Origin: Collinsella bouchesdurhonensis
GTDB lineage: Bacteria; Actinomycetota; Coriobacteriia; Coriobacteriales; Coriobacteriaceae
Assembly (NCBI RefSeq): GCF_900155365.1
Contig: NZ_LT699738.1
Span: 1 to 45,023, forward strand
Length of the DNA stretch: 45,023 nt
Direction of reading: 5' to 3'
Shown here: in pieces, positions 34,897 through 44,291 of the stretch
How the letters are laid out: each line of letters begins with the position of its first letter
Position numbering within the stretch: the stretch's first letter is position 1
Translations under genes and position numbers: made by a program
The notes under the pieces: model-generated
Databases searched by the model: none
Told to the model about the DNA's origin: nothing
What the model saw: the letters and a program-made list of their open reading frames with translations, nothing else

Positions 34897-36009
34897 CTAC
34901 GCCAAGGCTGCAACCACCTTGTCGCCCATATCGGCGGTACCGACGATCTTCTCGGCAGGCGTATCGGGATCGGCGATATCGCGCGTGCGCCAGCCCTCGT
35001 CGAGAACGCGCTCGACGGCCGCCTCGATCCATGCGGTCTCTTTGGTCATATCGAAGGCATAGGTGAGCATCATTGCCACCGAGAGAATCTGAGCGAGCGG
35101 GTTGGCAATCCCTTGGCCCGCGATATCGGGCGCGGAGCCAGCGCTGGGCTCAAAAAGCGACACGCCGTCGCCCAAACTTGCAGAAGCGAGCATACCGAGC
35201 GAACCCGTGATCTGCGCAGCCTCGTCGGAAAGGATGTCGCCAAACATGTTCTCGGTTACCACGACATCAAAGTCGGCAGGACGATTGATAAGCTGCATCG
35301 CGGTGTTGTCCACAAGCAGGTCCTCAAGCTCTACGTCTGCATACTCCTCGTCATGCACGCGATGAACTATCTCGCGCCACATGCGGGAGGTCTCGAGCAC
35401 GTTGCGCTTATCGACGCTCGTCACCTTACCGCGACGCTTGCGTGCAGCCTCAAAGGCCTGGCGAGCAATGCGCTCGACCTCGTACTCGTGATACTCCATA
35501 ACGTCCACCGCACGCTGGCCGGCTTCACCGTTTGCGCCAGCGCCCTGCTCGTCGTAGAAACGCTCATGGCTACCAAAGTAGATGCCACCCGTAAGCTCGC
35601 GCACGAGCACCATGTCAACACCCTTGATGACCTCTGGCTTAAGGGTGGAGGCGCCAGCAAGCGCGTCGTAAATCTTCACCGGACGAAGATTGGTGTAAAG
35701 CCCCAGAGCTTTGCGAATGCGCAGGAGACCTTGCTCGGGACGAGGAGCGTCTGAATCGGTCGAATCCCACTTGGGTCCGCCTACGCTCGCCAGCAAAACG
35801 GCGTCAGACGCCTGAGCGGCGGCAAGCGTGGCTTCGGGCAGCGGATCTGCGCACGCGTCGATCGCGGCTCCACCGATAAGCGCGTCCTCGCAAATAAACT
35901 CGACGCCGGCACGCGCCCCCACTGCGGCAAGAACCTTCTTGCCCTCAGCGATGACCTCGGGTCCAATGCCGTCGCCCGGCAGGGTGCATACCCTATAGCT
36001 CTTTTTCAC
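34897..36009 (-). CDS. leuB: 3-isopropylmalate dehydrogenase
   Basis: A 370-residue NAD-dependent enzyme that oxidises and decarboxylates 3-isopropylmalate in leucine synthesis. Motifs: LPGDGIGPEVIAEGKKVL at the start, GLLRIRKALGLYTNLRPVK, RELTGGIYFG, VDNTAMQLINRP and ENMFGDILSDEAAQITGSLGMLASAS. The start is the GTG at 36009 (MKKSYRVCTLPGDG) with GGAG seven bases upstream; codons before it are not family-like. It follows leuD by 57 bases and is the last gene of the leu operon. Confidence 0.95.
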   Translation of the reverse strand: MKKSYRVCTLPGDGIGPEVIAEGKKVLAAVGARAGVEFICEDALIGGAAIDACADPLPEATLAAAQASDAVLLASVGGPKWDSTDSDAPRPEQGLLRIRKALGLYTNLRPVKIYDALAGASTLKPEVIKGVDMVLVRELTGGIYFGSHERFYDEQGAGANGEAGQRAVDVMEYHEYEVERIARQAFEAARKRRGKVTSVDKRNVLETSRMWREIVHRVHDEEYADVELEDLLVDNTAMQLINRPADFDVVVTENMFGDILSDEAAQITGSLGMLASASLGDGVSLFEPSAGSAPDIAGQGIANPLAQILSVAMMLTYAFDMTKETAWIEAAVERVLDEGWRTRDIADPDTPAEKIVGTADMGDKVVAALA

Positions 36010-36066
36010 GTTGCAACTCCAATCGAGGGTTGAGGGGCCTTTGCAAAAGGGGTTTTCCACGGTCGT

Positions 36067-36573
36067 CTACTCCGTCTGTGCCTCGGCGATCTTTTGCTTG
36101 GTACGCTCTACCAAACCGCCGGCATTGATGATCTCTTGGATAAACGGCGGGAACGGCTGCGCATGGAAGATCGCGCCTGTGGTCTCATCCACAATCGTGC
36201 CGGTATCGGCATCGACACTCACCACATCCCCGTCTGAGATAGCGTCCACGGCCTCCGGGCATTCCAGAATCGGCAGGCCCATGTTGATCGAATTGCGGTA
36301 GAAGATGCGCGCGAAGCTTTTGGCGATCACGCAGGAAACACCTGCAGCCTTGATGGCGACCGGCGCGTGCTCGCGCGAGGAGCCACAGCCAAAGTTCTCG
36401 TCGGCAACAATGATGTCACCGGCCTTTACGCGCTCCACAAACGTGGTATCCAGGTCCTCCAGACAATGCTTGGCAAGCTCCGCCGGATCTGACGTGTTGA
36501 GATAGCGAGCCGGAATGATGGCATCGGTATCGATGTCACGGCCATAACGAAAAACAGTTCCGTTGAATTTCAT
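36067..36573 (-). CDS. leuD: 3-isopropylmalate dehydratase small subunit
   Basis: A 168-residue aconitase-like swivel domain protein of the short, archaeal/actinobacterial LeuD type: [15 protein letters not shown] and [19 protein letters not shown]. It pairs with LeuC to isomerise 2- to 3-isopropylmalate. The ATG at 36573 has AAAGGTGA upstream; this ribosome site lies just beyond the arm of the structured repeat at 36590-36708, which could influence its access. Confidence 0.95.
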   Translation of the reverse strand: MKFNGTVFRYGRDIDTDAIIPARYLNTSDPAELAKHCLEDLDTTFVERVKAGDIIVADENFGCGSSREHAPVAIKAAGVSCVIAKSFARIFYRNSINMGLPILECPEAVDAISDGDVVSVDADTGTIVDETTGAIFHAQPFPPFIQEIINAGGLVERTKQKIAEAQTE

Positions 36574-36589
36574 ATCGTTCACCTTTCCC

Positions 36590-36708
36590 GGGAGGGAGGG
36601 GCCAGGCTTTATTTGCCATTTCAGACAGTCCTGCTCGCACGAACGTGACATTTAGTCACGTTCGGCTCGTGCGGAAACTCATGTCAAATAAAGCCTGGTC
36701 CCTCCCTC
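36590..36708 (+). repeat. Structured repeat, copy A
   Basis: Outer stem: 36592-36615 pairs with 36685-36708 over 24 positions, one being G-T. Inside: a conserved strand ATTTCAGACAGTCCTGCTCG... (36618-36640), a 9-bp apical stem (GAACGTGAC 36641-36649 with GTCACGTTC 36655-36663) with loop ATTTA, a GGCTC bulge and GTGCG that pairs back to CGCAC, then GAAACTCATGT. The same architecture is found in copy B on the other strand. Confidence 0.8.
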
Positions 36709-36810
36709 ACACATCATGTTCTTCTATCGAATAAAACTTCCACAACGCAAAGTAGTTGGACTTGCAGCACTACGCTTTTATGGCCCAGCTGCGCCATGCT
36801 TTTTTCAGCA

Positions 36811-36919
36811 GGGGCTTTGGGCTTTGCTCGCTATGAGTTCCGCACGAGCCGGAGAGCACTTAATGTGCTCTCCGTGCGAGCAGGACTGTCTGAAATAGCG
36901 AGTAAAGCCCAAAGGCCCC
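36811..36919 (-). repeat. Structured repeat, copy B (opposite orientation)
   Basis: Reading leftward, the conserved 23 bases of 36896-36874 equal 36618-36640 of copy A, and GGCTCGTGCGGAA-CTCAT equals copy A with one base less. The apical stem is different in sequence, GGAGAGCAC with GTGCTCTCC (36873-36865 and 36859-36851), loop ATTAA, yet also 9 bp. The outer stem (36811-36834 with 36895-36919) is likewise different but paired, with one bulge and one mismatch. Copy B begins eight bases before the leuC stop side of the gap. Confidence 0.8.
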
Positions 36920-36926
36920 AGCGCGC

Positions 36927-38189
36927 TTACAGGTCGCTCGGCAACGCAATGTGGCCGGCGACGGCAGAAGCGGCGCAGACGGCAGGGCTTGCCAGGTAGA
37001 CCTCGGACGTGGGGTCGCCCATACGGCCCACAAAGTTACGATTGGTCGAAGAAATGCAGCGCTCCCCTGCAGCGAGGATGCCCATGTAGCCGCCCAGACA
37101 CGGGCCGCACGTGGGCGTGGAAACCACACAATGGGCGTTGATGAAGACATCCATCAGGCCCTCGTGTACGCACTGGAGCCAAACCTTCTGGGTTGCAGGA
37201 ATCACGATGCAGCGAACGTTCTCGGCAACCGTGCGCCCGCGCAGGACATCGGCCGCGGCGCGCATATCCTCGATACGGCCGTTGGTACACGAACCGATAA
37301 CGGCCTGGTCGACCGCGATATGACGGCTCTCGGCAACGGGATGCGTATTGCTGGGCAGATGCGGCCAGGACACGCACGGCTCGATCTCGGCAGCGTCGAT
37401 CTTGATGACCTGCTTATACTCGGCATCCGCATCGGGATGATACTCAACCGGCGTGCGGCGAGCGCGGGCAGCCACGTACTCGCGGCACTTGTCGTCCACC
37501 TCAAAGAGACCGGCCTTGCCGCCCGCCTCGATAGCCATGTTTGCGATGGTCAAACGTCCCTCAACAGAGAGGTTCTCAATCGTCGAGCCGCCAAACTCCA
37601 TAGCGCAATAAAGGGCGCCGTCAACACCGATCTTGCCGATAATATGCAAGATGATGTCCTTTGCCGTGGCACCCGCAGGAAGCTCGCCATCGATTTCAAA
37701 GCGAATGGTCTCGGGCACCTTGAACCAAGCACGGCCCGTTGCCATACCCACGCCGGCGTCGGTGGATCCCACGCCGGTTGAGAAGGCGCCGATGCCGCCA
37801 TAGGTGCAGGTGTGGGAATCGGCGCCGATCATGAGGTCGCCGGGCACCACAACGCCCTGCTCGGGCAACAGTGCATGCTCAATACCCATACAACCCTGCT
37901 CAAAATAGTTGACGATCTTATGCTCATGGGCAAAATCGCGCGTGACCTTGGTCTGCTCGGCACTCTTGATGTCCTTATTGGGCGCGTAATGGTCGGGCAC
38001 GAGGCAAATCCGCTCGCGGTCAAAAACTCCAGCACCAATCTCGCGCACCGTCTTGATGGCGATGGGAGCCGTAATGTCGTTGGCGAGCACCAGGTCGAGG
38101 TCGCACTCAACCAGCCGGCCCGGCACAACCTCATCGAGTCCGGCGTGGGCGGCCAAAATCTTCTCTGCCATGGTCATGGGACGTGCCAT
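36927..38189 (-). CDS. leuC: 3-isopropylmalate dehydratase large subunit
   Basis: A 420-residue aconitase-type 4Fe-4S enzyme subunit. Key motifs: GADSHTCTYGGIGAFSTGVGSTD, GSCTNGRIEDMRAAA and TPTCGPCLGGYMG, which contain the three cluster cysteines. The length fits the short LeuC class that works with a separate small LeuD. The ATG at 38189 has AGAGGAAA upstream. Second gene of the leu operon, 60 bases after leuA. Confidence 0.96.
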   Translation of the reverse strand: MARPMTMAEKILAAHAGLDEVVPGRLVECDLDLVLANDITAPIAIKTVREIGAGVFDRERICLVPDHYAPNKDIKSAEQTKVTRDFAHEHKIVNYFEQGCMGIEHALLPEQGVVVPGDLMIGADSHTCTYGGIGAFSTGVGSTDAGVGMATGRAWFKVPETIRFEIDGELPAGATAKDIILHIIGKIGVDGALYCAMEFGGSTIENLSVEGRLTIANMAIEAGGKAGLFEVDDKCREYVAARARRTPVEYHPDADAEYKQVIKIDAAEIEPCVSWPHLPSNTHPVAESRHIAVDQAVIGSCTNGRIEDMRAAADVLRGRTVAENVRCIVIPATQKVWLQCVHEGLMDVFINAHCVVSTPTCGPCLGGYMGILAAGERCISSTNRNFVGRMGDPTSEVYLASPAVCAASAVAGHIALPSDL

Positions 38190-38249
38190 TGGGTTTCCTC
38201 TCTTGTTAAGTCTTTGGCAATCAGGCGAAAAGGGCGATTATGCACCCGG

Positions 38250-39785
38250 TTATTTGCCCTCTTTTGAGCGGGCGGTCTGAATCATGCGGTTAACTGCATT
38301 CACATAGGCCTTCGCGCTCGAAACGATGATGTCGGTATCGGCGCCACGACCGGTGTAGACCTTGCCATCTTCGGCCGTGATGCGCACCGTTACCTCACCG
38401 ATGGCATCAATACCGCGGCTGATAGCCTTGACAGAGAACTCCGCCAGGTCGCCATGAACCGCAACAACCTTGTCCACTGCCTTGTAAGCGGCGTCGACAG
38501 GGCCGGTACCCGTAGCGCACACCACGTGCTTGACGCCCAGCTCGTCGCTGATGGTCGCCGTAGCAGTGGGAACCAGCGGGTCGCCGCAGGACACCTGCAG
38601 GGCGTCGAGGGTATAGATAGCCTTCACCTCGCGCTGACGCTCCTGCACCATCGACTCGAGGTCCTCGTCAAAAACCTCCTTCTTCTGGTCGGCAATTTCC
38701 AGGAAGCGATTGTAGACGTCTTCAAACGCGGTATCGTCAAAGGTGTAGCCCAGCTCGCCCAGGCGGTGGCGCAGGGCAGCGTGGCCAGAACGGGCGGACA
38801 GGATAATCTCGGAGCCAGCGGCGCCTACATCTGCCGGGTCGATAATCTCGTAGGTATCGCGAGCCTTGAGCACGCCGTCCTGATGGATGCCGGAGCTATG
38901 CGCAAAGGCGTTGGCGCCGACAATCGCCTTGTTGGGCTGCACGTTGATGCCCGTGATGGAGCTCACCAGCCTGGAGGCGCGCGTCAGCTCGCGGGTCACG
39001 ACATCGGTATGGGCGTCGAGAGCTTCGCCATGCATCTTGATGGCCATAACGACCTCTTCGAGCGAGGTGTTGCCTGCGCGCTCGCCCAGGCCGTTGATGG
39101 TGCACTCGATCTGCGTGGCTCCATTTTGGACAGCATCGAGAGCAAGGGCGGTAGCCATGCCCAGATCGTTATGCGTATGCACGGAGATGGTCACGTTTTC
39201 GATACCGTCGACGCGCTCGCGCAGGTCCTTGATGCGCGTACCAAAATTCCAAGGCATGTTATATCCCGTAGTGTCGGGAATGTTAACGACCGTCGCACCA
39301 GCCTTCACCGCAGCCTGGATGATACGGACAAGGAACTCCTGATCGGAACGCCCGGCGTCCTCGGCATAGAACTCAACGTCGTCCACAAAGTTGCGAGCGT
39401 ACTTCACGGCATGAATTGCGCGCTCGATGGCCTCGTCCTCGGTGAGATGAAGCTTGTCGCGCAGATGGGAGGGAGAGACGCCCAAGCCGGTATGGATACG
39501 CGGACGCTTGGCACTCTTCAGGGCCTCGGCAGCCACCTCGATATCCTTATCCACGGCACGCGTCAGACCGCATACGGTGCAGGTGTCACCGGCAATCTTT
39601 CCGATTTCGTAAACCGACTTAAAATCACCCGGGCTGGAAATGGGAAAACCAGCCTCGATAACATCCACGTTCATGCGCACGAGTTGGCGCGCAATGATGA
39701 GCTTCTCCTCGGTATTCATGCTGGCGCCAGGCGATTGCTCGCCGTCGCGCAGAGTGGTATCGAAGATTGCGATTTTGCGGGTCAT
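38250..39785 (-). CDS. leuA: 2-isopropylmalate synthase
   Basis: A 511-residue enzyme that joins 2-oxoisovalerate and acetyl-CoA, the first committed step of leucine synthesis. The TIM-barrel domain has [15 protein letters not shown] (8-22) and [14 protein letters not shown]; the C-terminal LeuA dimer/allosteric domain (about 390-500) has [15 protein letters not shown] and [21 protein letters not shown], and in the family binds leucine. The ATG at 39785 has AGGAGGA upstream. First structural gene after the leader and attenuator, so it should be controlled both by feedback and attenuation. Confidence 0.96.
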   Translation of the reverse strand: MTRKIAIFDTTLRDGEQSPGASMNTEEKLIIARQLVRMNVDVIEAGFPISSPGDFKSVYEIGKIAGDTCTVCGLTRAVDKDIEVAAEALKSAKRPRIHTGLGVSPSHLRDKLHLTEDEAIERAIHAVKYARNFVDDVEFYAEDAGRSDQEFLVRIIQAAVKAGATVVNIPDTTGYNMPWNFGTRIKDLRERVDGIENVTISVHTHNDLGMATALALDAVQNGATQIECTINGLGERAGNTSLEEVVMAIKMHGEALDAHTDVVTRELTRASRLVSSITGINVQPNKAIVGANAFAHSSGIHQDGVLKARDTYEIIDPADVGAAGSEIILSARSGHAALRHRLGELGYTFDDTAFEDVYNRFLEIADQKKEVFDEDLESMVQERQREVKAIYTLDALQVSCGDPLVPTATATISDELGVKHVVCATGTGPVDAAYKAVDKVVAVHGDLAEFSVKAISRGIDAIGEVTVRITAEDGKVYTGRGADTDIIVSSAKAYVNAVNRMIQTARSKEGK

Positions 39786-39865
39786 GGTTCCTCCTGTACA
39801 TCGAAGCCGCCGGGCGACTATGTTCAACATGTCGGGCTTTGTAGGCACGTACAGGCGAAAGATAG

Positions 39866-39925
39866 AAAAACACCCGAGCGCTCATACGGACCGCAAAGCG
39901 ATGGTCAGTTACGCACTCGGGTGTT
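39866..39925 (-). terminator. Attenuator terminator of the leu operon
   Basis: Reading leftward, AACACCCGAG (39925-39916) pairs with CTCGGGTGTT (39878-39869), followed by TTTCT. It lies between the leader peptide and leuA. This is the position expected for an attenuator that is released when ribosomes stall at leucine codons. Confidence 0.82.
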
Positions 39926-39953
39926 AAGCAAGTTGAAAAGATCCCAAGCGCGA

Positions 39954-40007
39954 CTACCGTAGTAGCGCGAGGGCTAGGAGTGCAGTTGCAAAGGCGTTGT
40001 TCGTCAT
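39954..40007 (-). CDS. leuL: leu operon leader peptide
   Basis: A 17-residue frame, MTNNAFATALLALALLR, starting at ATG 40007 with AGGAG about eleven bases upstream and ending at TAG 39954. Five of the residues 10-16 are Leu, using CTC and CTA codons. An intrinsic terminator follows within 30 bases and leuA after it. Together these form a classic ribosome-mediated transcription attenuator. Some CTA codons, usually rare in high-G+C genomes, could sharpen the response to charged tRNA-Leu; this is inference. Confidence 0.82.
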   Translation of the reverse strand: MTNNAFATALLALALLR

Positions 40008-40130
40008 GGTATGCGCACTCCTCTCAGATAAAGTCTCAACAAAGGTGAGTCTAGCAGAATCGAAGTTTACTTAGAACAGAAAATCCGATTGTTACAGCTT
40101 TGAAAACGAACGGAATAACGATGCTCGCCT

Positions 40131-40166
40131 AAAAGAAAACCCGGCTCGCAAATGCGAACCGGGTTT
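40131..40166 (-). terminator. Terminator after rplA
   Basis: AAACCCGG (40137-40144) pairs with CCGGGTTT (40159-40166), continued by TCGC/GCGA inside. On the minus strand TTTTCTTTTA follows. It closes the secE-nusG-rplK-rplA operon. Confidence 0.82.
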
Positions 40167-40190
40167 AGAAGAACGAGTCAGTTCGAATGA

Positions 40191-40898
40191 CTACTCAGCG
40201 AGAAAGTTGCGCTGAACAGCAGGGTCGACCTTGACGCCAGGGCCCATGGTGGAGCTGACAGAGATGCTCTTCACGTACTTGCCCTTAGCAGAAGCGGGCT
40301 TGACGCGCAGAATCTCAGTGTAGAGGGCAGCGTAGTTCTCGACGAGCTGCTCGTCGGAGAAAGACTTCTTGCCCAGAGGCACATGGCAGATGCCATAACG
40401 GTCGGCGCGATACTCAACGCGGCCAGCCTTGAGCTCGGAGACCATCTTGGCAACATCCATGGTAACAGTGCCGAGCTTGGGGTTCGGCATCAGGCCACGG
40501 GGGCCGAGGATCTTACCGATGCGGCCAACCTTGGCCATCATGGTCGGCAGAGCGATGGCAGCGTCAAACTCGATGTTGCCCTTCTGAATCTCGGCGATCA
40601 GCTCGTCGGAGCCAACGATGTCGGCACCAGCCTCGCGAGCCTCATCGGCCTTAGCGCCCTCAGCGAACACGGCAACGCGAACGGACTTGCCGGTGCCGTG
40701 AGGCAGGGAGATGGAGCCACGGATGTTCTGATCGGCCTTACGGGTGTCGACACCAAGGCGGAAGTGAGCCTCGATGGTCTCGTCGAAGTTGGCGGTTGCA
40801 ACCTCCTTGACGAGAGTGACAGCCTTACGCGGGGTGTAGAGCTGAGCGGAATCAATCTTCTCAGCGGCGGAGCGGTACTTCTTACCGTGCTTAGCCAT
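40191..40898 (-). CDS. rplA: 50S ribosomal protein L1
   Basis: A 235-residue L1 protein of the L1 stalk: [42 protein letters not shown] and [15 protein letters not shown] are typical. L1 usually also represses its own operon by binding the mRNA leader. Last gene of the operon, 113 bases after rplK. Confidence 0.97.
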   Translation of the reverse strand: MAKHGKKYRSAAEKIDSAQLYTPRKAVTLVKEVATANFDETIEAHFRLGVDTRKADQNIRGSISLPHGTGKSVRVAVFAEGAKADEAREAGADIVGSDELIAEIQKGNIEFDAAIALPTMMAKVGRIGKILGPRGLMPNPKLGTVTMDVAKMVSELKAGRVEYRADRYGICHVPLGKKSFSDEQLVENYAALYTEILRVKPASAKGKYVKSISVSSTMGPGVKVDPAVQRNFLAE

Positions 40899-41011
40899 AA
40901 TACATACCTCCTGTGGTCAAACGGGCCTGAGCCCTCCCACATCAACGCGTGCCCTATTGCACGCAACCGGACACGACACGCATCGTGCCCGAAATTACCT
41001 AAACAGTATCG

Positions 41012-41440
41012 CTACTCGGCGATGGTGACGCCCATGGAGCGAGCGGTGCCGGCAACGATCTTCTTGGCGGCCTCGATATCGTTAGCATTGAGGTCCGGCA
41101 TCTTGATCTCGGCGATCTTGGTGAGCTGCTCCTGAGTAAGCTGACCAACCTTGTCGGCCTGGGGCTTAGCGGAACCACTCTTGAGCTTAAGCTCCTTCTT
41201 GATGAGGTGAGCCGCAGGAGGGGTCTTCGTCACGAAGGTGAAGGAACGATCCTCATAAACGGTGATCTCAACGGGGATGATGTCGCCCTGCTTGTCCTGC
41301 GTAGCGGCATTGAACGCCTGGCAGAACTGCATGATGTTGACCTGAGCAGCACCCAGTGCCGGGCCAACGGGAGGAGCGGGGTTAGCAGCGCCAGCGGGAA
41401 TCTGGAGCTTAATGACAGTAGCAACCTTCTTCTCAGCCAT
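41012..41440 (-). CDS. rplK: 50S ribosomal protein L11
   Basis: A 142-residue L11 protein: [37 protein letters not shown] forms the N-terminal domain that contacts release and elongation factors, and the C-terminal part binds 23S rRNA. Lies between nusG and rplA as in most bacteria. Confidence 0.97.
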   Translation of the reverse strand: MAEKKVATVIKLQIPAGAANPAPPVGPALGAAQVNIMQFCQAFNAATQDKQGDIIPVEITVYEDRSFTFVTKTPPAAHLIKKELKLKSGSAKPQADKVGQLTQEQLTKIAEIKMPDLNANDIEAAKKIVAGTARSMGVTIAE

Positions 41441-41556
41441 GTCAAAACCTTCCTAAAACACGAATGTGTCTACAGTGCCAATATGTTCAACGCGTACCCG
41501 TTAGAAGCAATCCATCCGGTGAGCAGCCGGCAGATGAGCGTGAACGCGAGAACGAA

Positions 41557-42093
41557 CTAAGAAATAACGGAGACCTGATCGAACGAAAGCTCGACGGGAG
41601 TCTCGCGGCCAAAGATCATCAGAGTGACCTTGACCTTGCCGGCCTCGGGGTTAACCTCGGAGACCTTACCATCAAAGTCCGCAAGCGGACCAGAAGTAAC
41701 GCGAACAGACGAGCCGACCTCGATATTGACGGTCGTACGCTTAGGCGCGCCGCCCTTATCGCTCTTGCGCATCATCTTGTTGTACTCTTCACGCGAGAGA
41801 GGAGCGGGCTTACCGTTGCCACCCAGAAAACCGGTGACGCCGGGGGTGTTGCGAACACACGTCCAAGAGTCGTCATCCATTTCCATACGAACGAGAACAT
41901 AGCTCGGGAAAATCTTGGAGTCCTTGGTCTCGCGAGCACCGTTCTCCTTGATCTCGGTCACACGCTCGGTGGGAATCTCGATATCAAAGATGCGATCGGT
42001 CATACCCATGGTCTCGATGCGATGCTCAAGATCGGACTTAACGCGGTTCTCATAACCAGAGTACGTGTGGACGACATACCAGCGCTTGGACAT
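41557..42093 (-). CDS. nusG: Transcription termination/antitermination factor NusG
   Basis: A 178-residue NusG with the NGN domain (WYVVHTYSGYENRVKSDLEHR... KIFPSYVLVRMEMDDDSWTCVRNTPGVTGFLG) and a C-terminal KOW domain (VGSSVRVTSGPLADFDGKVSEVN). It links RNA polymerase to Rho or ribosomes. The short acidic insertion common in many actinobacterial NusG proteins is absent. Two bases after secE. Confidence 0.96.
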   Translation of the reverse strand: MSKRWYVVHTYSGYENRVKSDLEHRIETMGMTDRIFDIEIPTERVTEIKENGARETKDSKIFPSYVLVRMEMDDDSWTCVRNTPGVTGFLGGNGKPAPLSREEYNKMMRKSDKGGAPKRTTVNIEVGSSVRVTSGPLADFDGKVSEVNPEAGKVKVTLMIFGRETPVELSFDQVSVIS

Positions 42094-42095
42094 GC

Positions 42096-42407
42096 TTAAC
42101 CCCTCAATCCGGAGAAGGCCACCAGCGCCTGGCCGATACCGGCATCAAGCAGCGCGATGACAACGCCAACAACAATCAGGGAAACGCAAACCGTGACGGT
42201 GTAGTTGATGAGCTCCTTCTTGGAGGGCCATACAACGCGCTTCATCTCGGAACGCACGGAAGAGAAATACTTCTTGATGCGGGCAAACAGGCCGGGCTTC
42301 TTGTTCTTATCCTTGGCCTTAACCTTAGCGGTCTTCTTGACCTCAGGCTTAGCAGCAGCCTTGTTGGAGCCCTGCTGAGACTTCTTCTTGGTCTTCTTGT
42401 TGGCCAT
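42096..42407 (-). CDS. secE: Preprotein translocase subunit SecE
   Basis: A 103-residue SecE. The first 45 residues are Lys/Ala-rich and extended, then RIKKYFSSVRSEMKRVVWPSKKELINYT and one transmembrane segment (about 70-92), the conserved minimal SecE unit. ATG 42407 (MANKK) is preferred because GGAGG is nine bases upstream; ATG 42413 is too close. Typical position before nusG. Confidence 0.94.
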   Translation of the reverse strand: MANKKTKKKSQQGSNKAAAKPEVKKTAKVKAKDKNKKPGLFARIKKYFSSVRSEMKRVVWPSKKELINYTVTVCVSLIVVGVVIALLDAGIGQALVAFSGLRG

Positions 42408-42484
42408 GAACATTTACCTCCGGCACAGACCCAACATACAGTAACAAACCGTAAGCCTCCTATGGAGGCTTACGGATCAAAGAC

Positions 42485-42560
42485 TGGCACGCCAGGAAGG
42501 ACTCGAACCCTCAACACTCGGTTTTGGAGACCGATGCTCTACCAATTGAACTACTGGCGT
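42485..42560 (-). tRNA. tRNA-Trp (CCA anticodon)
   Basis: The minus strand folds into a cloverleaf with acceptor arms ACGCCAG and CTGGCGT, anticodon loop CTCCAAA (anticodon CCA), T-loop GGTTCGAGTCC and an encoded 3' CCA. It lies between rpmG and secE, as in many bacteria. Confidence 0.95.
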
Positions 42561-42573
42561 ATGTCAAAAGAGA

Positions 42574-42723
42574 CTAGCGAGTCTCTTTGTGCACGGTGTG
42601 ACGACGGCACCAGGGGCAATACTTTTTAAGCTCCATGCGATCAGGGGTGTTGGCCTTGTTCTTGGTCGTCGTGTAATTACGACGCTTGCACTCGGTGCAG
42701 GCAAGTGTAACGAGAGTACGCAT
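42574..42723 (-). CDS. rpmG: 50S ribosomal protein L33
   Basis: A 49-residue L33: [23 protein letters not shown]... [17 protein letters not shown] with both CxxC pairs (Cys9/Cys12 and Cys36/Cys39), so this is the zinc-binding form. The ATG at 42723 has TGGAGG ten bases upstream. It is the first gene after the promoter at 42769-42798 and heads the tRNA-Trp-secE-nusG-rplK-rplA unit. Confidence 0.95.
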   Translation of the reverse strand: MRTLVTLACTECKRRNYTTTKNKANTPDRMELKKYCPWCRRHTVHKETR

Positions 42724-42768
42724 GTGTCTTTTACCTCCAAATACCGTACCTCACGGGCACGGTGGTAA

Positions 42769-42798
42769 ACATTATCATCTGTAATGGGGTTATGTCAA
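42769..42798 (-). promoter_or_regulatory. Promoter of the rpmG-secE-nusG-rplK-rplA unit
   Basis: Reading leftward, TTGACA (42798-42793), 18 bases, then TAATGT (42774-42769), about 45 bases ahead of rpmG. Confidence 0.8.
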
Positions 42799-42866
42799 TG
42801 CGATTTACGTCTCCACGATTTTTCTGCAGATCCAGAACACAATCCTGTCATTAGTGCGCATCGACA

Positions 42867-42900
42867 CAAAAACCCGGCTCCCCCGAAGAGGAACCGGGTT
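42867..42900 (-). terminator. Terminator after tuf
   Basis: AACCCGG (42871-42877) pairs with CCGGGTT (42894-42900); on the minus strand a TTTTTGTGT tract follows. It separates tuf from the rpmG promoter. Confidence 0.85.
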
Positions 42901-42929
42901 GATGAAATCAACAGCTCGAGTAGCTAAAG

Positions 42930-44120
42930 TTACTCGATGATGGTGCTGACGATGCCCGAGCCGACGGTGTGGCCACCCTCGCGGATAGCGAAGCGCAGGC
43001 CCTCCTCCATGGCGATCGGGTGAATGAGGTCGCCCTCGATGGTGATGTGGTCACCAGGCATAGCCATCTCGGTGCCCTCAGGCAGCTTCACGGTACCGGT
43101 AACGTCGGTGGTACGGAAGTAGAACTGCGGACGATAACCATCGAAGAACGGGGTGTGACGGCCACCCTCCTCCTTGGTCAGAACGTAAATCTCGCCGGTG
43201 AACTTGGTGTGCGGGGTAACCGAACCGGGCTTGCAGAGAACCTGGCCGCGCTCGATGTCCTCGCGCTTGATGCCGCGGAGCAGCAGACCGACGTTGTCGC
43301 CAGCCTCGCAGAAGTCCATGGACTTACGGAACATCTCGATACCGGTAACAACGGTGTTCTGGGTATCCTTGATGCCGACGATCTCGACGGGCTCGTTGAG
43401 CTTGAGCTCACCGCGCTCGACACGGCCGGTAGCAACAGTACCACGGCCGGAGATGGTCATAACGTCCTCAACGGCCATCAGGAACGGGAGGTCGTTGTCA
43501 CGAGCAGGCGTCGGGATGTACTCGTCAACAGCGTTCATGAGCTCGCGGATGGCGTCCATCCACTTCTCCTCGCCGTTGAGAGCGCCGAGAGCGGAACCAC
43601 GGATGACGGGGATGTCGTCGCCGGGGAAATCGTACTCGGAGAGGAGCTCACGGGTCTCCATCTCGACGAGGTCGATCAGCTCGTCGTCGTCAACCATGTC
43701 GCACTTGTTCAGGAACACGACGATGTAGGGAACGCCGACCTGACGGGCGAGAAGGATGTGCTCACGGGTCTGAGCCATCGGGCCGTCGGTAGCAGCGATA
43801 ACCAGGATAGCGCCGTCCATCTGAGCAGCACCGGAGATCATGTTCTTGACGTAGTCAGCGTGGCCCGGGCAGTCGACGTGAGCGTAGTGACGAGCAGCGG
43901 TCTCATACTCGACGTGGGAGACGGAGATGGTAATACCGCGCTCGCGCTCCTCGGGAGCCTTGTCGATGTTCTCGAACGCGGTGAAGTCGGCCTTGCAGCC
44001 CTCGGTCTCAGAGAGAACCTTGGTGATGGCAGCCGTCAGCGTGGTCTTGCCGTGGTCAACGTGACCGATGGTGCCGATGTTAACATGCGGCTTAGTGCGC
44101 TCAAACTTTTCCTTGGCCAT
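42930..44120 (-). CDS. tuf: Elongation factor Tu
   Basis: A 396-residue EF-Tu that brings aminoacyl-tRNA to the ribosome. GTPase motifs: [30 protein letters not shown] and the later GSALGALNG. The start [14 protein letters not shown] at 44120 has GGAGGGC upstream. Three tRNA genes lie directly upstream on the same strand, so tuf is likely the last gene of a tRNA-tuf transcript, an arrangement known from several bacteria. No str operon genes (rpsL, rpsG, fusA) are next to it. Confidence 0.97.
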   Translation of the reverse strand: MAKEKFERTKPHVNIGTIGHVDHGKTTLTAAITKVLSETEGCKADFTAFENIDKAPEERERGITISVSHVEYETAARHYAHVDCPGHADYVKNMISGAAQMDGAILVIAATDGPMAQTREHILLARQVGVPYIVVFLNKCDMVDDDELIDLVEMETRELLSEYDFPGDDIPVIRGSALGALNGEEKWMDAIRELMNAVDEYIPTPARDNDLPFLMAVEDVMTISGRGTVATGRVERGELKLNEPVEIVGIKDTQNTVVTGIEMFRKSMDFCEAGDNVGLLLRGIKREDIERGQVLCKPGSVTPHTKFTGEIYVLTKEEGGRHTPFFDGYRPQFYFRTTDVTGTVKLPEGTEMAMPGDHITIEGDLIHPIAMEEGLRFAIREGGHTVGSGIVSTIIE

Positions 44121-44211
44121 GAAGCCCTCCTCTTTCAAAGGTGTCCTTTTGGACTTGCCTTTATACCTAAGTGGCCCCCCTAAAAGGATTTAGGAGAGCC
44201 ACCTTGTTACC

Positions 44212-44288
44212 TGGTAGCGGTGACTGGATTCGAACCAGTGACGCCACGGGTATGAACCGTGTGCTCTGACCAACTGAGCTACACCGCC
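44212..44288 (-). tRNA. tRNA-Met (CAT anticodon)
   Basis: Cloverleaf on the minus strand beginning GGCGGTGTAGCTCAG, anticodon loop TTCATAC, T-loop GGTTCGAATCC, 3' CCA encoded. The paired first base excludes a typical initiator. An Ile2 tRNA with modified C34 cannot be excluded from sequence alone. Confidence 0.88.
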
Positions 44289-44291
44289 AAA

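Larger units (their letters stand above)
36574..36926. other. 353-base gap inside the leu operon holding two structured repeats
   Basis: There is no gene. The gap between the leuC stop and the leuD start is far longer than the others in this operon. It carries the two inverted, covarying repeats listed separately and a 100-base AT-richer spacer (36709-36810). Confidence 0.8.

Noticed and set aside
42969-44183. 404-codon frame opposite tuf
   Set aside because: It is antisense to the clear EF-Tu gene and has no homologous motif.
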